From: DASYAN01 sp034431765
GTDB taxonomy: Bacteria; Chloroflexota; Ktedonobacteria; Ktedonobacterales; Ktedonobacteraceae
Direction of reading: 5' to 3'
Length of the DNA stretch: 6,624 nucleotides
Assembly: GCA_034431765.1 (NCBI GenBank)
Contig: DAOUDD010000223.1
Location: 1-6,624, forward strand
In this document: piece after piece, positions 1-6,430 of the stretch
How the letters are laid out: each line of letters begins with the position of its first letter
How positions within the stretch are numbered: the first letter of the stretch is position 1
Program-made: the position numbers and the translations under genes
Notes under the pieces: model-generated
Seen by the model: only the letters and a program-made list of their open reading frames with translations
The model's database searches: none
Told to the model about the DNA's origin: nothing

Positions 1-76
1 TTCTTGAGGCGATGAGTAGCTCACCAGTTACAGTAGCGCGACTGCGCCGGATTCGCACCGGCTTCCCTATTCTGCC
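1..76. repeat. Inverted repeat, left copy (riboswitch core)
   Basis: Positions 1-76 are the reverse complement of 6549-6624 with a single mismatch (54 against 6571). The outer 53 nt are identical. The repeat covers the aptamer core plus the normally variable arm after ACTGT, and it runs exactly to the window edge. Confidence 0.95.
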
Positions 77-100
77 CGACAACGTGTCAGGGCCACCTTG
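1..100 (-). ncRNA. Cobalamin riboswitch, 5' part, cut by left edge
   Basis: Read on the minus strand, this holds the conserved cobalamin-aptamer core: AATAGGGAA, then GCCGGTGCGAATCCGGCGC, then a CAGT/ACTG hairpin ending in CTACTGT. A hairpin just upstream (74-80 paired with 86-93, one bulged base) has the GCCC...GGGC form usual before the AGGGAA element. After the core come a small GGTGAG/CTCATC arm and then the window edge, so the B12 box, the 3' strand of P1 and the expression platform are missing. It should control a gene to the left, outside the window, most likely for B12 synthesis or transport. The family assignment is by motif recognition and is strong; the regulated gene is unknown. 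The first 76 nt are an almost exact inverted copy of the riboswitch at the right edge. Confidence 0.9.
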
Positions 101-103
101 TGT

Positions 104-120
104 GAACACTGAGTGTGTTC
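104..120 (-). other. 5' leader hairpin before left riboswitch
   Basis: GAACAC (104-109) and GTGTTC (115-120) form a perfect 6-bp stem with a 5-nt loop. With the promoter at 131-160 the transcript should start near 124, so this stem-loop would sit within a few bases of the RNA 5' end, ahead of the aptamer. A role as a 5' stabilising hairpin is inference. Confidence 0.45.
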
Positions 121-130
121 TTACTATATA

Positions 131-160
131 ATTATACTGTTACACTGTCTCCATTGTCAA
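131..160 (-). promoter_or_regulatory. Sigma70-type promoter for left riboswitch
   Basis: On the minus strand a perfect -35 TTGACA (complement of 155-160) is followed after 18 nt by a perfect -10 TATAAT (complement of 131-136). The stretch upstream of the -35, at about 161-180, is A/T-rich and could act as an UP element. The predicted start near 124 is just upstream of the riboswitch. The promoter lies in the 183-nt space after the cobN stop. I see no GC-rich hairpin plus T-run between cobN and it, so cobN transcripts may also read into this leader. Confidence 0.8.
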
Positions 161-183
161 TTCTTAATATAAATATTCCATGC

Positions 184-3100
184 CTATTTTTCATCTCTGC
201 TCTCAATATCAGCTTCTGCTTCAAGAAGCACATCACGTAAAGCATTCAGGGTCTCTTGCGAAGGAGCTTTCCATAGTCCACGTGTTGACGCCTCAAATAA
301 GCGTGTGACGATGTCTCGTAATGCCCAGGGATTGCTCTCACGTAAAAATGCCTGTATTTGAGCATCCAACGCATATTCCTGTGAAACCTGCTCATACATC
401 CAATCATCCATGATCCCAGAAGTTGCATCATAGCCAAAGAGGTAGTCTACTGTTGCGGTCAGTTCCAGGCCACCTTTATACCCATGCTGGCGCATCGCGG
501 TTAACCATTTCGGATTCGTTACACGCGAACGAAAGACGCGCAGTGTCTCCTCTTTCAAATCGCGCATACGAACATGTTGTGGGTCAGCACTATCACCAAT
601 ATAGCGACGTGGAAGTTTGCCAGAGAGCGCACGAATAGTCGCAATCATTCCACCATGAAACTGTAAGTAATCATCGGAGTCAAACAGATCATGTTCACGA
701 TTATCCTGATTCTTTGCTGCCACTTCGACGCGCGCAAGCACCGTGCGAAACGCGTTACGTGCATCGCTGCCAAAATGTGAACGGGTGTAAGCATAGCCAC
801 CCCAATTTACATACGCTTCAGCGAAATCAGCCGTTCCTTGCCAGTTACGCTCGTCGATGAGCGGCAAAATACCAGCGCCATAGGCACCAGGTTTGGAGCC
901 AAAGATACGGTAATGTGCATATTCGTTTCCCTCCTTCATATCATACCCCGCCTTTATGTAGCGCGTGGTGTCCGCCTGTACGTGACGTCGGATATAATTT
1001 TGCTCTGGTAACTCGTTGAGGGACGCGACTGTAGAGATAGCCTCATCGAGTATGTTGATGAGATGTGGAAATGCATCGCGAAAGAAGCCTGAGATGCGAC
1101 AGATAACATCTATTCTTGGTCGCTTCAGCTCCTGTAGCGGAATAACTTCAATTCCTATCAACCTTCGATTTTCGCGTTGCCAGCGTGGACGTACTCCCAG
1201 TAATGCAAAAACCTGAGCGAGATCATCACCCTGCGTGCGTAAAGCACTCGTGCCCCATATACTGAGTCCCACACTCTGAGGATAATTTCCAGTTTCTTTC
1301 ACATGACGATCAATCAAGGCTTGTGCGAGTTGTGAACCAACTTCCCATGCTGATTGGCTTGGTATCGCTCGCGGGTCCAGAGTATAGAAGTTTCGTCCTG
1401 TTGGTAGTACATGGACCATGCCGCGTGTTGGAGAGCCACTTGGTCCAGCAGGAACGGCCTCCCCCCGTAACGCTGTCAGTATATGTTGTATCTCATTACC
1501 GGTGTGTGAGAGACGTGGCAAAATTTCCTGACACACAAAAGAGAGGACAGCATAGACAGCAGACGTTGTATGAGGCGAGTCAGGCCAGAAAGTTGTTATA
1601 GCTTCGTCAAGTGCGTTCATGCTAAAATTATGTTTCTGCATAAATAGAAGCACTTGATGACAGTATTGTTCAATGCTTTCTATAGCATCAGAGGCACTTG
1701 CAGAAACCTGAGTTGACTCGGTATGCTCATTGGCACTGCCATATTTGAGCTTCTCAAGACACCGTTGTTCTTCTGCGGTAAGACGACGCCCTGGTGTATC
1801 AAGGAGAGATGTGAGTTCAAAACCACTTGCAGTTGCAACAGCGTCACGAAGGCCAGGTATACCCAGATTTGGTAAACGGCAGAGGCTGAAGAGCAAGTCA
1901 ATAAACTTTTCCTCTTGTGGCAGAAGTCCCAGGATATGCAGGCCACTGCGAATCTGTGCTCCTGTCAACTCACAGAGATAGCCATCGATATCTTCGAGGA
2001 GATGAGCAAAGTCTTTGCCACGCATCTCGCTCAACGTTGCTGGCGTACCATCCTCGGTCAGTTCTTCATCCCATTCGTGAACATGGTCGCCGTGATTCTG
2101 GCGTACCATCACTTTCAGATCAGCATCGAGATTGGCTTCGATCATCTTTTCCCATATTTGACGTTGTAGCTCGGGCAGTTTGCTGGGATCGAGTGCCTCA
2201 AGTTGGTAATACTCATCAACCATTTGTGCCAGTTCTGCCAGCGCACCATAGGCCCCAGCACTCGTCATGGGTGGCACAAGATGATCGACAATGACTGCGT
2301 GTGCACGGCGTTTGGACTGTGCCCCTTCACCTGGATTGTTAATGATGAAGGAATAAATCAAAGGGATATCAGAAAGCAACAGATCTGGATAGCACGTCCC
2401 GGAGAGTCCGACACTCTTCCCTGGCAACCACTCTAATGTGCCGTGCTTTCCTAGATGAATGATTGCGTCCGCATTCCACCCGTGAGGATCGCGCAACCAC
2501 CGGTAGAGCGCGTAATAATGATGTGTGGGCGGCAAGTCAGGTATATGATAGATAGCGTTTGGGTCCATACCGTAGCCACGCGGCGGCTGCAATGCTATAA
2601 AGACATTTCCCAATCTCAAGCCAGCAAGTGCTATCGCGTTTTCATGAACATATGCCTCTCCTGGAGGTGCTCCCCAACGTGTTTGCATTTCTTCCTTGTT
2701 TTGTGTTGGCAACTCCGAGAACCATTGCGCGTAGTCCCTCTCTGAGACATGACCGGCAGCTTGAGCCAGTTGCTCCTCAGTGAGAAACTCCCTATCGTAT
2801 GAGCAGAGATCAATAAGAGCATGGATCAGCGCATCGCCGCTTTCGGGGACATCCGTGATAGAATAGCCCTCCTTCTGCATAGCCGCAAGCAGGAGCATGA
2901 GTGATGCAGGTGCATCCAGTCCTACTGCATTGCCAATGCGTGCGGCTTTGGCGGGGGAATTGGTCAGGATAATTGCAATACGCTTGTTCTCGTTTGGCTT
3001 ACGCCGCAGCGCAGCAAGCCGCAATGCGAGTCCCACTACACGAGCAATACGGTCTTCATTCGCGTGGTACCGTACTACACGCTGTGTTGTGTCCAGTGAT

Positions 3101-4617
3101 GCAGATGCTGTAGTACTTGTAGTCACATGGTGGGTCGTATCGTACGCGGACTTTTCTACCGTCTCCTTGAACGAGATGGGAACGGTGATGATACGTCCAT
3201 CGAACTCAGGAAGCGCAACGTTCATTGCGGTATCTAGTGGGGTGAGGCCACGTGCAGAGCGTTCCCATTGTCCCTGGCTATTGCCTGCCGCGATTGCCTG
3301 GAGCACAGGGATAGCAATCCGTGCCATACTTGATGCTTCCCATGCGTCTTCGGGAGTTCCATCAGAAGGATTACTGCCAAGCGCGAAACTCATCGTTGTG
3401 ATAAGCACATCGATGTTCGTTTGCCCGTGCTCATCGACAAAGTACGTAAGCGCAGCCGGCAAGTGTGCACTGTTGCTCTTATCTTCATCGACCTCTTTTA
3501 ACGAGTTCGCAAAAACAGGAAAAGCATTCGCTCCCTGCTTCTCAATCGTTCGTATCAAGGCATCCACAAATTCAGTATTTCCCGATAGATAGTGTGCGCG
3601 GTAAAACAAAATACCAATAGTGGGGCGAGTAATGTCGTGACGTGCGCGTAACGCCCGTGCGGTCACTCCCTGCCATCCTGGGTAGTAGGCACCGTGTCGT
3701 GATTGAGGAACAGGCGGATCAAAGCCAAACCCTGTCGTCAAGAGATGATCGCTGAGGAAGCGCAAGCACTGCTCGTAGTTTTGCACACCTCCCGATTGCA
3801 GGTATGCCAGCACTTCATGTGCTACCGGCACCCCGACTGTCGAAGAAGCCATCAGTTCTGGGTCCAGGGTCTCTGTCCCTGGCAAACAGACGAGCCACTT
3901 TTCTTCTTGCTGTGCCCATGCCACCAGGCGATCCATACCATAGGCAAAACTTGCTCTTCCACCAAGTAGGCGCACAATGACCATCTCTACCTGTGGTAAT
4001 AAGAAGCCCAGGAAGGCGTCTACGTCGCTCTCCTTCTGCAAATGTGCGGGATTAGCGGCACGCACGAGAGGAAAGTCGGCTGGCAAATGCTTCGTTGCTG
4101 CATGCAAGGTGAGCAGATCAGTATCCGCATGTGAGAGAAACAAGATTGCAGGCTGATCAGTGCTACGTGTGGAAGCTGAAGAGCTTCCATGGAGAGGAGT
4201 AACATCATGTCCTTCCTGATGTCCATCCCAGACAAATGAAGTGAAGGTGTAGGGAGCCAGGTCCGCCGGAGGGGGTAAATATGAGTTGGCAGCCAGCATA
4301 AGATCAATGTAGTCATAGAGAGCGATGATTTGTGTTTCACTGTTCATCGAGTGGAACCAGATGTTGTGCATATCGAAGATCAACATTGCCACATTCGCAA
4401 GTGGACACGGACCAAGACACCCGGCTTGTGTGAAATGAACTTTATTTCGTAGCTTTCTCCGTTCCCATTCATGGTGATATACCTCGGTTGGCACTGCCGC
4501 GAATTTCCGTTCGGTATGACCACAGCAGCAGCCAGTTACACAGACAAATAACTGTCCTTGCTTGCGGGCAACATTGACGAGCTTTCCATCAGGTCGAAGA
4601 ACCATGTTGCGTGGCAT
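184..4617 (-). CDS. cobN: Cobaltochelatase CobN, N-terminal [2Fe-2S] domain fusion
   Basis: This is the large subunit of ATP-dependent cobaltochelatase, which binds hydrogenobyrinate a,c-diamide and inserts cobalt in the cytoplasm with an AAA+ partner pair (CobS/CobT or ChlI/ChlD-like). No such partner is in this window. The 1477-aa frame is intact. The CobN/BchH part starts near residue 157 (LFLSHADTDLLTLHAA). Family motifs seen are LTNSPAKAARIGNAVGLDAP (551-570), HLGKHGTLEWLPGKS (721-735), NNPGEGAQSKRRAH (760-773), GRNFYTLDPRAIPSQSAWEVG near 1074-1094, and RIFGSKPGAYGAGILPLIDE (1237-1256). Residues 20-110 are an added domain with Cys26, Cys30-32, Cys67 and Cys71, typical of thioredoxin-like [2Fe-2S] ferredoxins; a Ser/Thr-rich linker (about 132-156) joins them. 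The protein is longer than the roughly 1275-residue classical CobN because of this domain. Ser/Thr-rich stretches at about 497-512 and 958-980 look like surface insertions. The ATG overlaps the cobO stop (TAATG), so translation is probably coupled; stop is TAG. A magnesium-chelatase BchH/ChlH identity is less likely given the B12 operon. Confidence 0.95.
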   Translation of the reverse strand: MPRNMVLRPDGKLVNVARKQGQLFVCVTGCCCGHTERKFAAVPTEVYHHEWERRKLRNKVHFTQAGCLGPCPLANVAMLIFDMHNIWFHSMNSETQIIALYDYIDLMLAANSYLPPPADLAPYTFTSFVWDGHQEGHDVTPLHGSSSASTRSTDQPAILFLSHADTDLLTLHAATKHLPADFPLVRAANPAHLQKESDVDAFLGFLLPQVEMVIVRLLGGRASFAYGMDRLVAWAQQEEKWLVCLPGTETLDPELMASSTVGVPVAHEVLAYLQSGGVQNYEQCLRFLSDHLLTTGFGFDPPVPQSRHGAYYPGWQGVTARALRARHDITRPTIGILFYRAHYLSGNTEFVDALIRTIEKQGANAFPVFANSLKEVDEDKSNSAHLPAALTYFVDEHGQTNIDVLITTMSFALGSNPSDGTPEDAWEASSMARIAIPVLQAIAAGNSQGQWERSARGLTPLDTAMNVALPEFDGRIITVPISFKETVEKSAYDTTHHVTTSTTASASLDTTQRVVRYHANEDRIARVVGLALRLAALRRKPNENKRIAIILTNSPAKAARIGNAVGLDAPASLMLLLAAMQKEGYSITDVPESGDALIHALIDLCSYDREFLTEEQLAQAAGHVSERDYAQWFSELPTQNKEEMQTRWGAPPGEAYVHENAIALAGLRLGNVFIALQPPRGYGMDPNAIYHIPDLPPTHHYYALYRWLRDPHGWNADAIIHLGKHGTLEWLPGKSVGLSGTCYPDLLLSDIPLIYSFIINNPGEGAQSKRRAHAVIVDHLVPPMTSAGAYGALAELAQMVDEYYQLEALDPSKLPELQRQIWEKMIEANLDADLKVMVRQNHGDHVHEWDEELTEDGTPATLSEMRGKDFAHLLEDIDGYLCELTGAQIRSGLHILGLLPQEEKFIDLLFSLCRLPNLGIPGLRDAVATASGFELTSLLDTPGRRLTAEEQRCLEKLKYGSANEHTESTQVSASASDAIESIEQYCHQVLLFMQKHNFSMNALDEAITTFWPDSPHTTSAVYAVLSFVCQEILPRLSHTGNEIQHILTALRGEAVPAGPSGSPTRGMVHVLPTGRNFYTLDPRAIPSQSAWEVGSQLAQALIDRHVKETGNYPQSVGLSIWGTSALRTQGDDLAQVFALLGVRPRWQRENRRLIGIEVIPLQELKRPRIDVICRISGFFRDAFPHLINILDEAISTVASLNELPEQNYIRRHVQADTTRYIKAGYDMKEGNEYAHYRIFGSKPGAYGAGILPLIDERNWQGTADFAEAYVNWGGYAYTRSHFGSDARNAFRTVLARVEVAAKNQDNREHDLFDSDDYLQFHGGMIATIRALSGKLPRRYIGDSADPQHVRMRDLKEETLRVFRSRVTNPKWLTAMRQHGYKGGLELTATVDYLFGYDATSGIMDDWMYEQVSQEYALDAQIQAFLRESNPWALRDIVTRLFEASTRGLWKAPSQETLNALRDVLLEAEADIESRDEK
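4288..4560 (-). other. Thioredoxin-like [2Fe-2S] ferredoxin domain of CobN
   Basis: Residues about 20-110 of CobN form a separate unit: a strand-like LFVCV, the cluster motif CVTGCCCG (Cys26, 30, 31, 32), a charged helix-like stretch, then GCLGPCPLANVAML (Cys67, Cys71) and a C-terminal helix. The four-ligand layout of two Cys early and C-x3-C later, followed by a small/hydrophobic strand, matches thioredoxin-fold [2Fe-2S] ferredoxins. Stand-alone CxxCCCG...CL-x2-C ferredoxin-like proteins are known to me in B12 gene clusters. Which of Cys30-32 bind the cluster cannot be told from sequence. A simple metal-binding (DUF1636-like) role is the main alternative. Confidence 0.75.
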
Positions 4618-4636
4618 TAAAATTCGATTCCCTTCT
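4615..4636 (-). promoter_or_regulatory. cobO/cobN TAATG overlap with cobN RBS
   Basis: The cobO stop TAA (4619-4617) and the cobN start ATG (4617-4615) share one base. A purine-rich AGAAGGGA (complement of 4629-4636) lies inside the end of cobO, 11 nt before the cobN ATG. That spacing is long for a strong Shine-Dalgarno, so re-initiation by ribosomes ending cobO is probably important. This arrangement fixes the cobN start with confidence. Confidence 0.75.
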
Positions 4637-5273
4637 GCGCGCGTATTCCCTCTAGCTTGTATGGGTGCTTGATCTCACGCATCTCTGTCACCATGTTCGC
4701 ATACTCTATCAATTCTTGTGGAGCGTCTCGCCCTGTTATAACAATGTGAAGCATGGGATCGCGTTGACGCAAGACCGTGAGAACCTCTTCAAGGGAGAGC
4801 CAGCCATATTTAAGGGGATAGGTGATTTCGTCCATGATAACAATATCGTAAAGACCGCTTTCAATCTTTTCACGGCATTGTTGCCAACATGCTTGAGCCA
4901 CCGTACGGTCTTGCTCAATATTCTCGCTCATCCAGCTAAAGCCTTTGCCAAGAGGTATGATCTCGACGCCCATGCGCTGTGCTGCGCGAATTTCCCCCCA
5001 CTTCCCCGTCTTCGCCTTCAAAAATTGGAGCATTACAGCCCGCATATCTTGTCCCCAGCAACGCATAAGCAGACCAAGAGCTGCTGTTGTTTTGCCTTTC
5101 CCATTGCCCGTATTGACAATGACCAAACCTTTGCGACCCGCACGGCCACGCGCCCGTGCATCCGCCTGTTCCTGACGTTTCCGCGCACGTCCTTCGTCGC
5201 TCAACTCATCGATCTGGCTTTGAGGGTGTTCAAGTTGGTTGGGGGTAGACGATAGAGAAGTTTCTTCGTTCAT
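4617..5273 (-). CDS. cobO: Cob(I)alamin adenosyltransferase, CobO/BtuR family
   Basis: This enzyme transfers the 5'-deoxyadenosyl group of ATP to reduced Co(I) corrinoids (EC 2.5.1.17), a cytoplasmic step of adenosylcobalamin synthesis and corrinoid salvage. The 218-aa product is close to the family's usual 195-215 residues. Residues 20-45 are a charged N-terminal helix (DELSDEGRARKRQEQ) like the one that covers the active site in characterised members. The P-loop is NTGNGKGKTTAALG (54-67), VMLQFLK follows at 80-86, a Walker-B-like DIVIMDEI lies at 143-150, and the C-terminus ends in the family signature IRAQKGIEF. The start at 5273 is chosen because GAGGAG stands 6 nt before it; an upstream in-frame ATG at 5330 would add 19 mostly hydrophobic residues with no good RBS. 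It follows cobA after 81 nt and overlaps cobN by one base. In Salmonella this gene is called cobA, not to be confused with SUMT. Confidence 0.95.
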   Translation of the reverse strand: MNEETSLSSTPNQLEHPQSQIDELSDEGRARKRQEQADARARGRAGRKGLVIVNTGNGKGKTTAALGLLMRCWGQDMRAVMLQFLKAKTGKWGEIRAAQRMGVEIIPLGKGFSWMSENIEQDRTVAQACWQQCREKIESGLYDIVIMDEITYPLKYGWLSLEEVLTVLRQRDPMLHIVITGRDAPQELIEYANMVTEMREIKHPYKLEGIRAQKGIEF

Positions 5274-5279
5274 GTTGCT

Positions 5280-5285
5280 CTCCTC
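5280..5285 (-). promoter_or_regulatory. Shine-Dalgarno deciding the cobO start
   Basis: GAGGAG on the minus strand lies 6 nt upstream of the ATG at 5273, ideal spacing. No comparable site precedes the alternative in-frame ATG at 5330, so the shorter 218-aa form is preferred. Confidence 0.85.
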
Positions 5286-5316
5286 GACGCATAAAAAAAA
5301 CAAGATGATTACTACT

Positions 5317-5346
5317 AGTATGAGAGACATATAGGAGAAAAGTCAA
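5317..5346 (-). promoter_or_regulatory. Possible internal promoter between cobA and cobO
   Basis: On the minus strand TTGACT (complement of 5341-5346, five of six consensus bases) is followed after 18 nt by CATACT (complement of 5317-5322, four of six). It lies in the 81-nt gap between cobA and cobO. If used, it would give cobO and cobN basal transcription not governed by the cobA riboswitch. The match is moderate and could be chance in A/T-rich sequence. Confidence 0.3.
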
Positions 5347-5354
5347 GCACATGT

Positions 5355-6161
5355 TCAATTATGCGGCTCTGGTGAAAACCATTGTAGGACAGGCATGAGA
5401 CTCACAACCTCTCCGACAACAATCACAGCCGGTGCTTGCAGATGTGCTTGTCGCACCTGTTCAACGATTGTGCCCAGTACACCAACAACCGTTTGTTGCT
5501 CTGGCAGGCTTCCCCAGCGAATCACTGCTACTGGTGTAGAGGCAGCACGACCGTGGTCTATGAGTTGCTGCACTATAAACGCGATTCTCTCGACACCCAT
5601 AAGAAAGACAATTGTGCCATTTATGTGAGCAAGTGACTCCCAATGAAGAGAGAGTTCCTCTTTTTTCTGACCTTCATGTCCTGTGACAACCGTAAAAGCC
5701 GCTGTGTAGTCTCGATGGGTTACAGGAATTCCGGCATATGCTGGGACAGCTATTGCGGAGGTGACACCGGGCACAACTTCCCAGGGAATACCATGCTTTG
5801 TCAGTGTTTCCGCCTCTTCTCCACCTCGCCCAAAGACAAAGGGGTCGCCCCCTTTCAAGCGAGCAACAATCTTGCCGTTTTGGGCATGGTGAACGAGGAG
5901 TTCGTTAATCTCTTCCTGTCGCAAGGTATGGTGCGCTTTTGACTTGCCAACGTATATTTTCTGTGCATCAGCCTGGGCTTCTTGCAAGAGAGCTGGATTG
6001 ACAAGGTAGTCATACAAAATGACATGTGCATGGCGCAGGACTACAAGTCCCTTGACCGTGATAAGGTCAGCAGCGCCAGGGCCAGCACCTATCAGATACA
6101 CAGTGCCGGGCGAAGGATGAATAGATACAGGAGTGGTGGGAAACGTACTTTGCTCACTCAT
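5355..6161 (-). CDS. cobA: Uroporphyrinogen-III C-methyltransferase (SUMT)
   Basis: SUMT uses two S-adenosylmethionine molecules to methylate uroporphyrinogen III at C2 and C7, giving precorrin-2 (EC 2.1.1.107), the branch point to corrins and siroheme. The 268-aa product is a stand-alone SUMT, near the usual 250-280 residues, without CysG or HemD fusion. Visible motifs are VYLIGAGPGAADLITVKGL (21-39, SAM-binding N-terminal loop), ILYDYLVNP (48-56), RLKGGDPFVFGRGGEE (101-116), VVPGVTSAIAVPAYAGIPVTHR (129-150, shown by its core PGVTSA) and a closing APAVIVVGEVV (243-253). The first 18 residues are a non-conserved extension. The ATG at 6161 has AAGGAG 11 nt upstream, and no better start lies between. 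It is the first gene of the operon and sits directly behind a complete cobalamin riboswitch, which argues for a B12 role over siroheme. Confidence 0.96.
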   Translation of the reverse strand: MSEQSTFPTTPVSIHPSPGTVYLIGAGPGAADLITVKGLVVLRHAHVILYDYLVNPALLQEAQADAQKIYVGKSKAHHTLRQEEINELLVHHAQNGKIVARLKGGDPFVFGRGGEEAETLTKHGIPWEVVPGVTSAIAVPAYAGIPVTHRDYTAAFTVVTGHEGQKKEELSLHWESLAHINGTIVFLMGVERIAFIVQQLIDHGRAASTPVAVIRWGSLPEQQTVVGVLGTIVEQVRQAHLQAPAVIVVGEVVSLMPVLQWFSPEPHN

Positions 6162-6172
6162 GAGGACAAAAG

Positions 6173-6193
6173 CTCCTTTTTACAGCGAAAAGG
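6173..6193 (-). promoter_or_regulatory. cobA RBS within a sequestering hairpin
   Basis: On the minus strand CCTTTT (complement of 6188-6193) can pair with AAAAGG (complement of 6175-6180) across a 7-nt loop. The second arm contains most of the Shine-Dalgarno AAGGAG (complement of 6173-6178) of cobA. Forming this stem would hide the RBS, as expected for a riboswitch acting on translation. No GC-rich stem followed by a T-run is present between the aptamer and the ATG, so an intrinsic-terminator mechanism is not supported. Confidence 0.6.
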
Positions 6194-6205
6194 CGTGTGC
6201 TTATC

Positions 6206-6337
6206 AGCAAAGGTTGGTTTTCTGGCTTCTCTCTTCAGAAACAAGAGAGTGACAGTAGCGCGACTGCGCCGGATTTGCACCGGACTTACCCTATTTCTGT
6301 GTCTCTTCATTTTCTTGAATGAGACACTTCCTCTGCT
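6206..6337 (-). ncRNA. Cobalamin riboswitch aptamer of cobA operon, complete
   Basis: Read on the minus strand the full aptamer can be traced. P1 is AGCAGAGG (complement of 6330-6337) with CCTTTGCT (complement of 6206-6213), 8 bp with one G-U. Then comes a bulged hairpin with a GTGTCTC/GAGACAC stem (6299-6327), AATAGGG, the GTCCGGTGCAAATCCGGCGC element, the CAGT/ACTG hairpin, a 7-bp CTCTCTT/AAGAGAG arm (6229-6249), and the B12 box AAGCCAGAAAACCAACC (complement of 6212-6228). The stretch to 6162 is the expression platform. It should repress cobA-cobO-cobN when adenosylcobalamin or a related corrinoid is abundant. The core matches the two edge riboswitches, but the variable arms differ. Confidence 0.94.
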
Positions 6338-6356
6338 TGTATTCGTTGTGTCATTT

Positions 6357-6380
6357 CTTCTTCTCGCTTGTGAGAAGAAG
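6357..6380 (-). other. 9-bp hairpin at 5' end of cobA leader
   Basis: CTTCTTCTC (6357-6365) and GAGAAGAAG (6372-6380) form a perfect 9-bp stem with a 6-nt loop. It lies between the proposed promoter (6391-6399) and P1 of the aptamer, so it would be near the very 5' end of the mRNA. No T-run follows on either strand, so it is not an intrinsic terminator. A 5' mRNA-stabilising role is possible but only inferred. Confidence 0.5.
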
Positions 6381-6390
6381 TCAATTATAT

Positions 6391-6399
6391 ACTATACCA
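6391..6399 (-). promoter_or_regulatory. Extended -10 promoter for the cobA operon
   Basis: On the minus strand TGGTATAGT (complement of 6391-6399) is an extended -10 (TGn plus TATAGT, five of six bases). No good -35 is found at 16-18 nt. A second TATAAT overlaps just downstream (complement of 6384-6389), also without a clear -35. A start near 6385 would place the 9-bp leader hairpin at the RNA 5' end. This is the best candidate upstream of the cobA riboswitch but is weaker than the two edge promoters. Confidence 0.5.
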
Positions 6400-6430
6400 T
6401 AAGACCTTGTGTTATAGAAACGTAGAGACG

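Noticed and set aside
2897..3592. 231-codon open frame on the plus strand inside cobN
   Set aside because: It is antisense to a strongly conserved part of cobN, its translation has no recognisable domain, and no convincing RBS or promoter is seen.
4665..5255. 196-codon open frame on the plus strand opposite cobO
   Set aside because: It is the antisense shadow of cobO; the cobO frame carries the P-loop and family signatures.
5293..5300. Run of eight A (U8 on the minus strand) in the cobA-cobO gap as a terminator
   Set aside because: The sequence just before it on the minus strand forms only a very weak A/T-rich stem, so an intrinsic terminator is not supported.
5274..5330. Longer cobO start at 5330 adding 19 residues
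   Set aside because: The added residues are a hydrophobic stretch unlike CobO N-termini, there is no good RBS before that ATG, and GAGGAG stands 6 nt before the ATG at 5273.
6357..6380. 9-bp hairpin as a bidirectional terminator
   Set aside because: Neither side is followed by a T-run, and it lies downstream of the likely promoter inside the cobA leader.
5982..6425. 147-codon plus-strand frame with a hydrophobic C-terminal stretch
   Set aside because: It runs antisense across the start of cobA and the whole cobA riboswitch; the hydrophobic segment comes from the T-rich complement of the leader.
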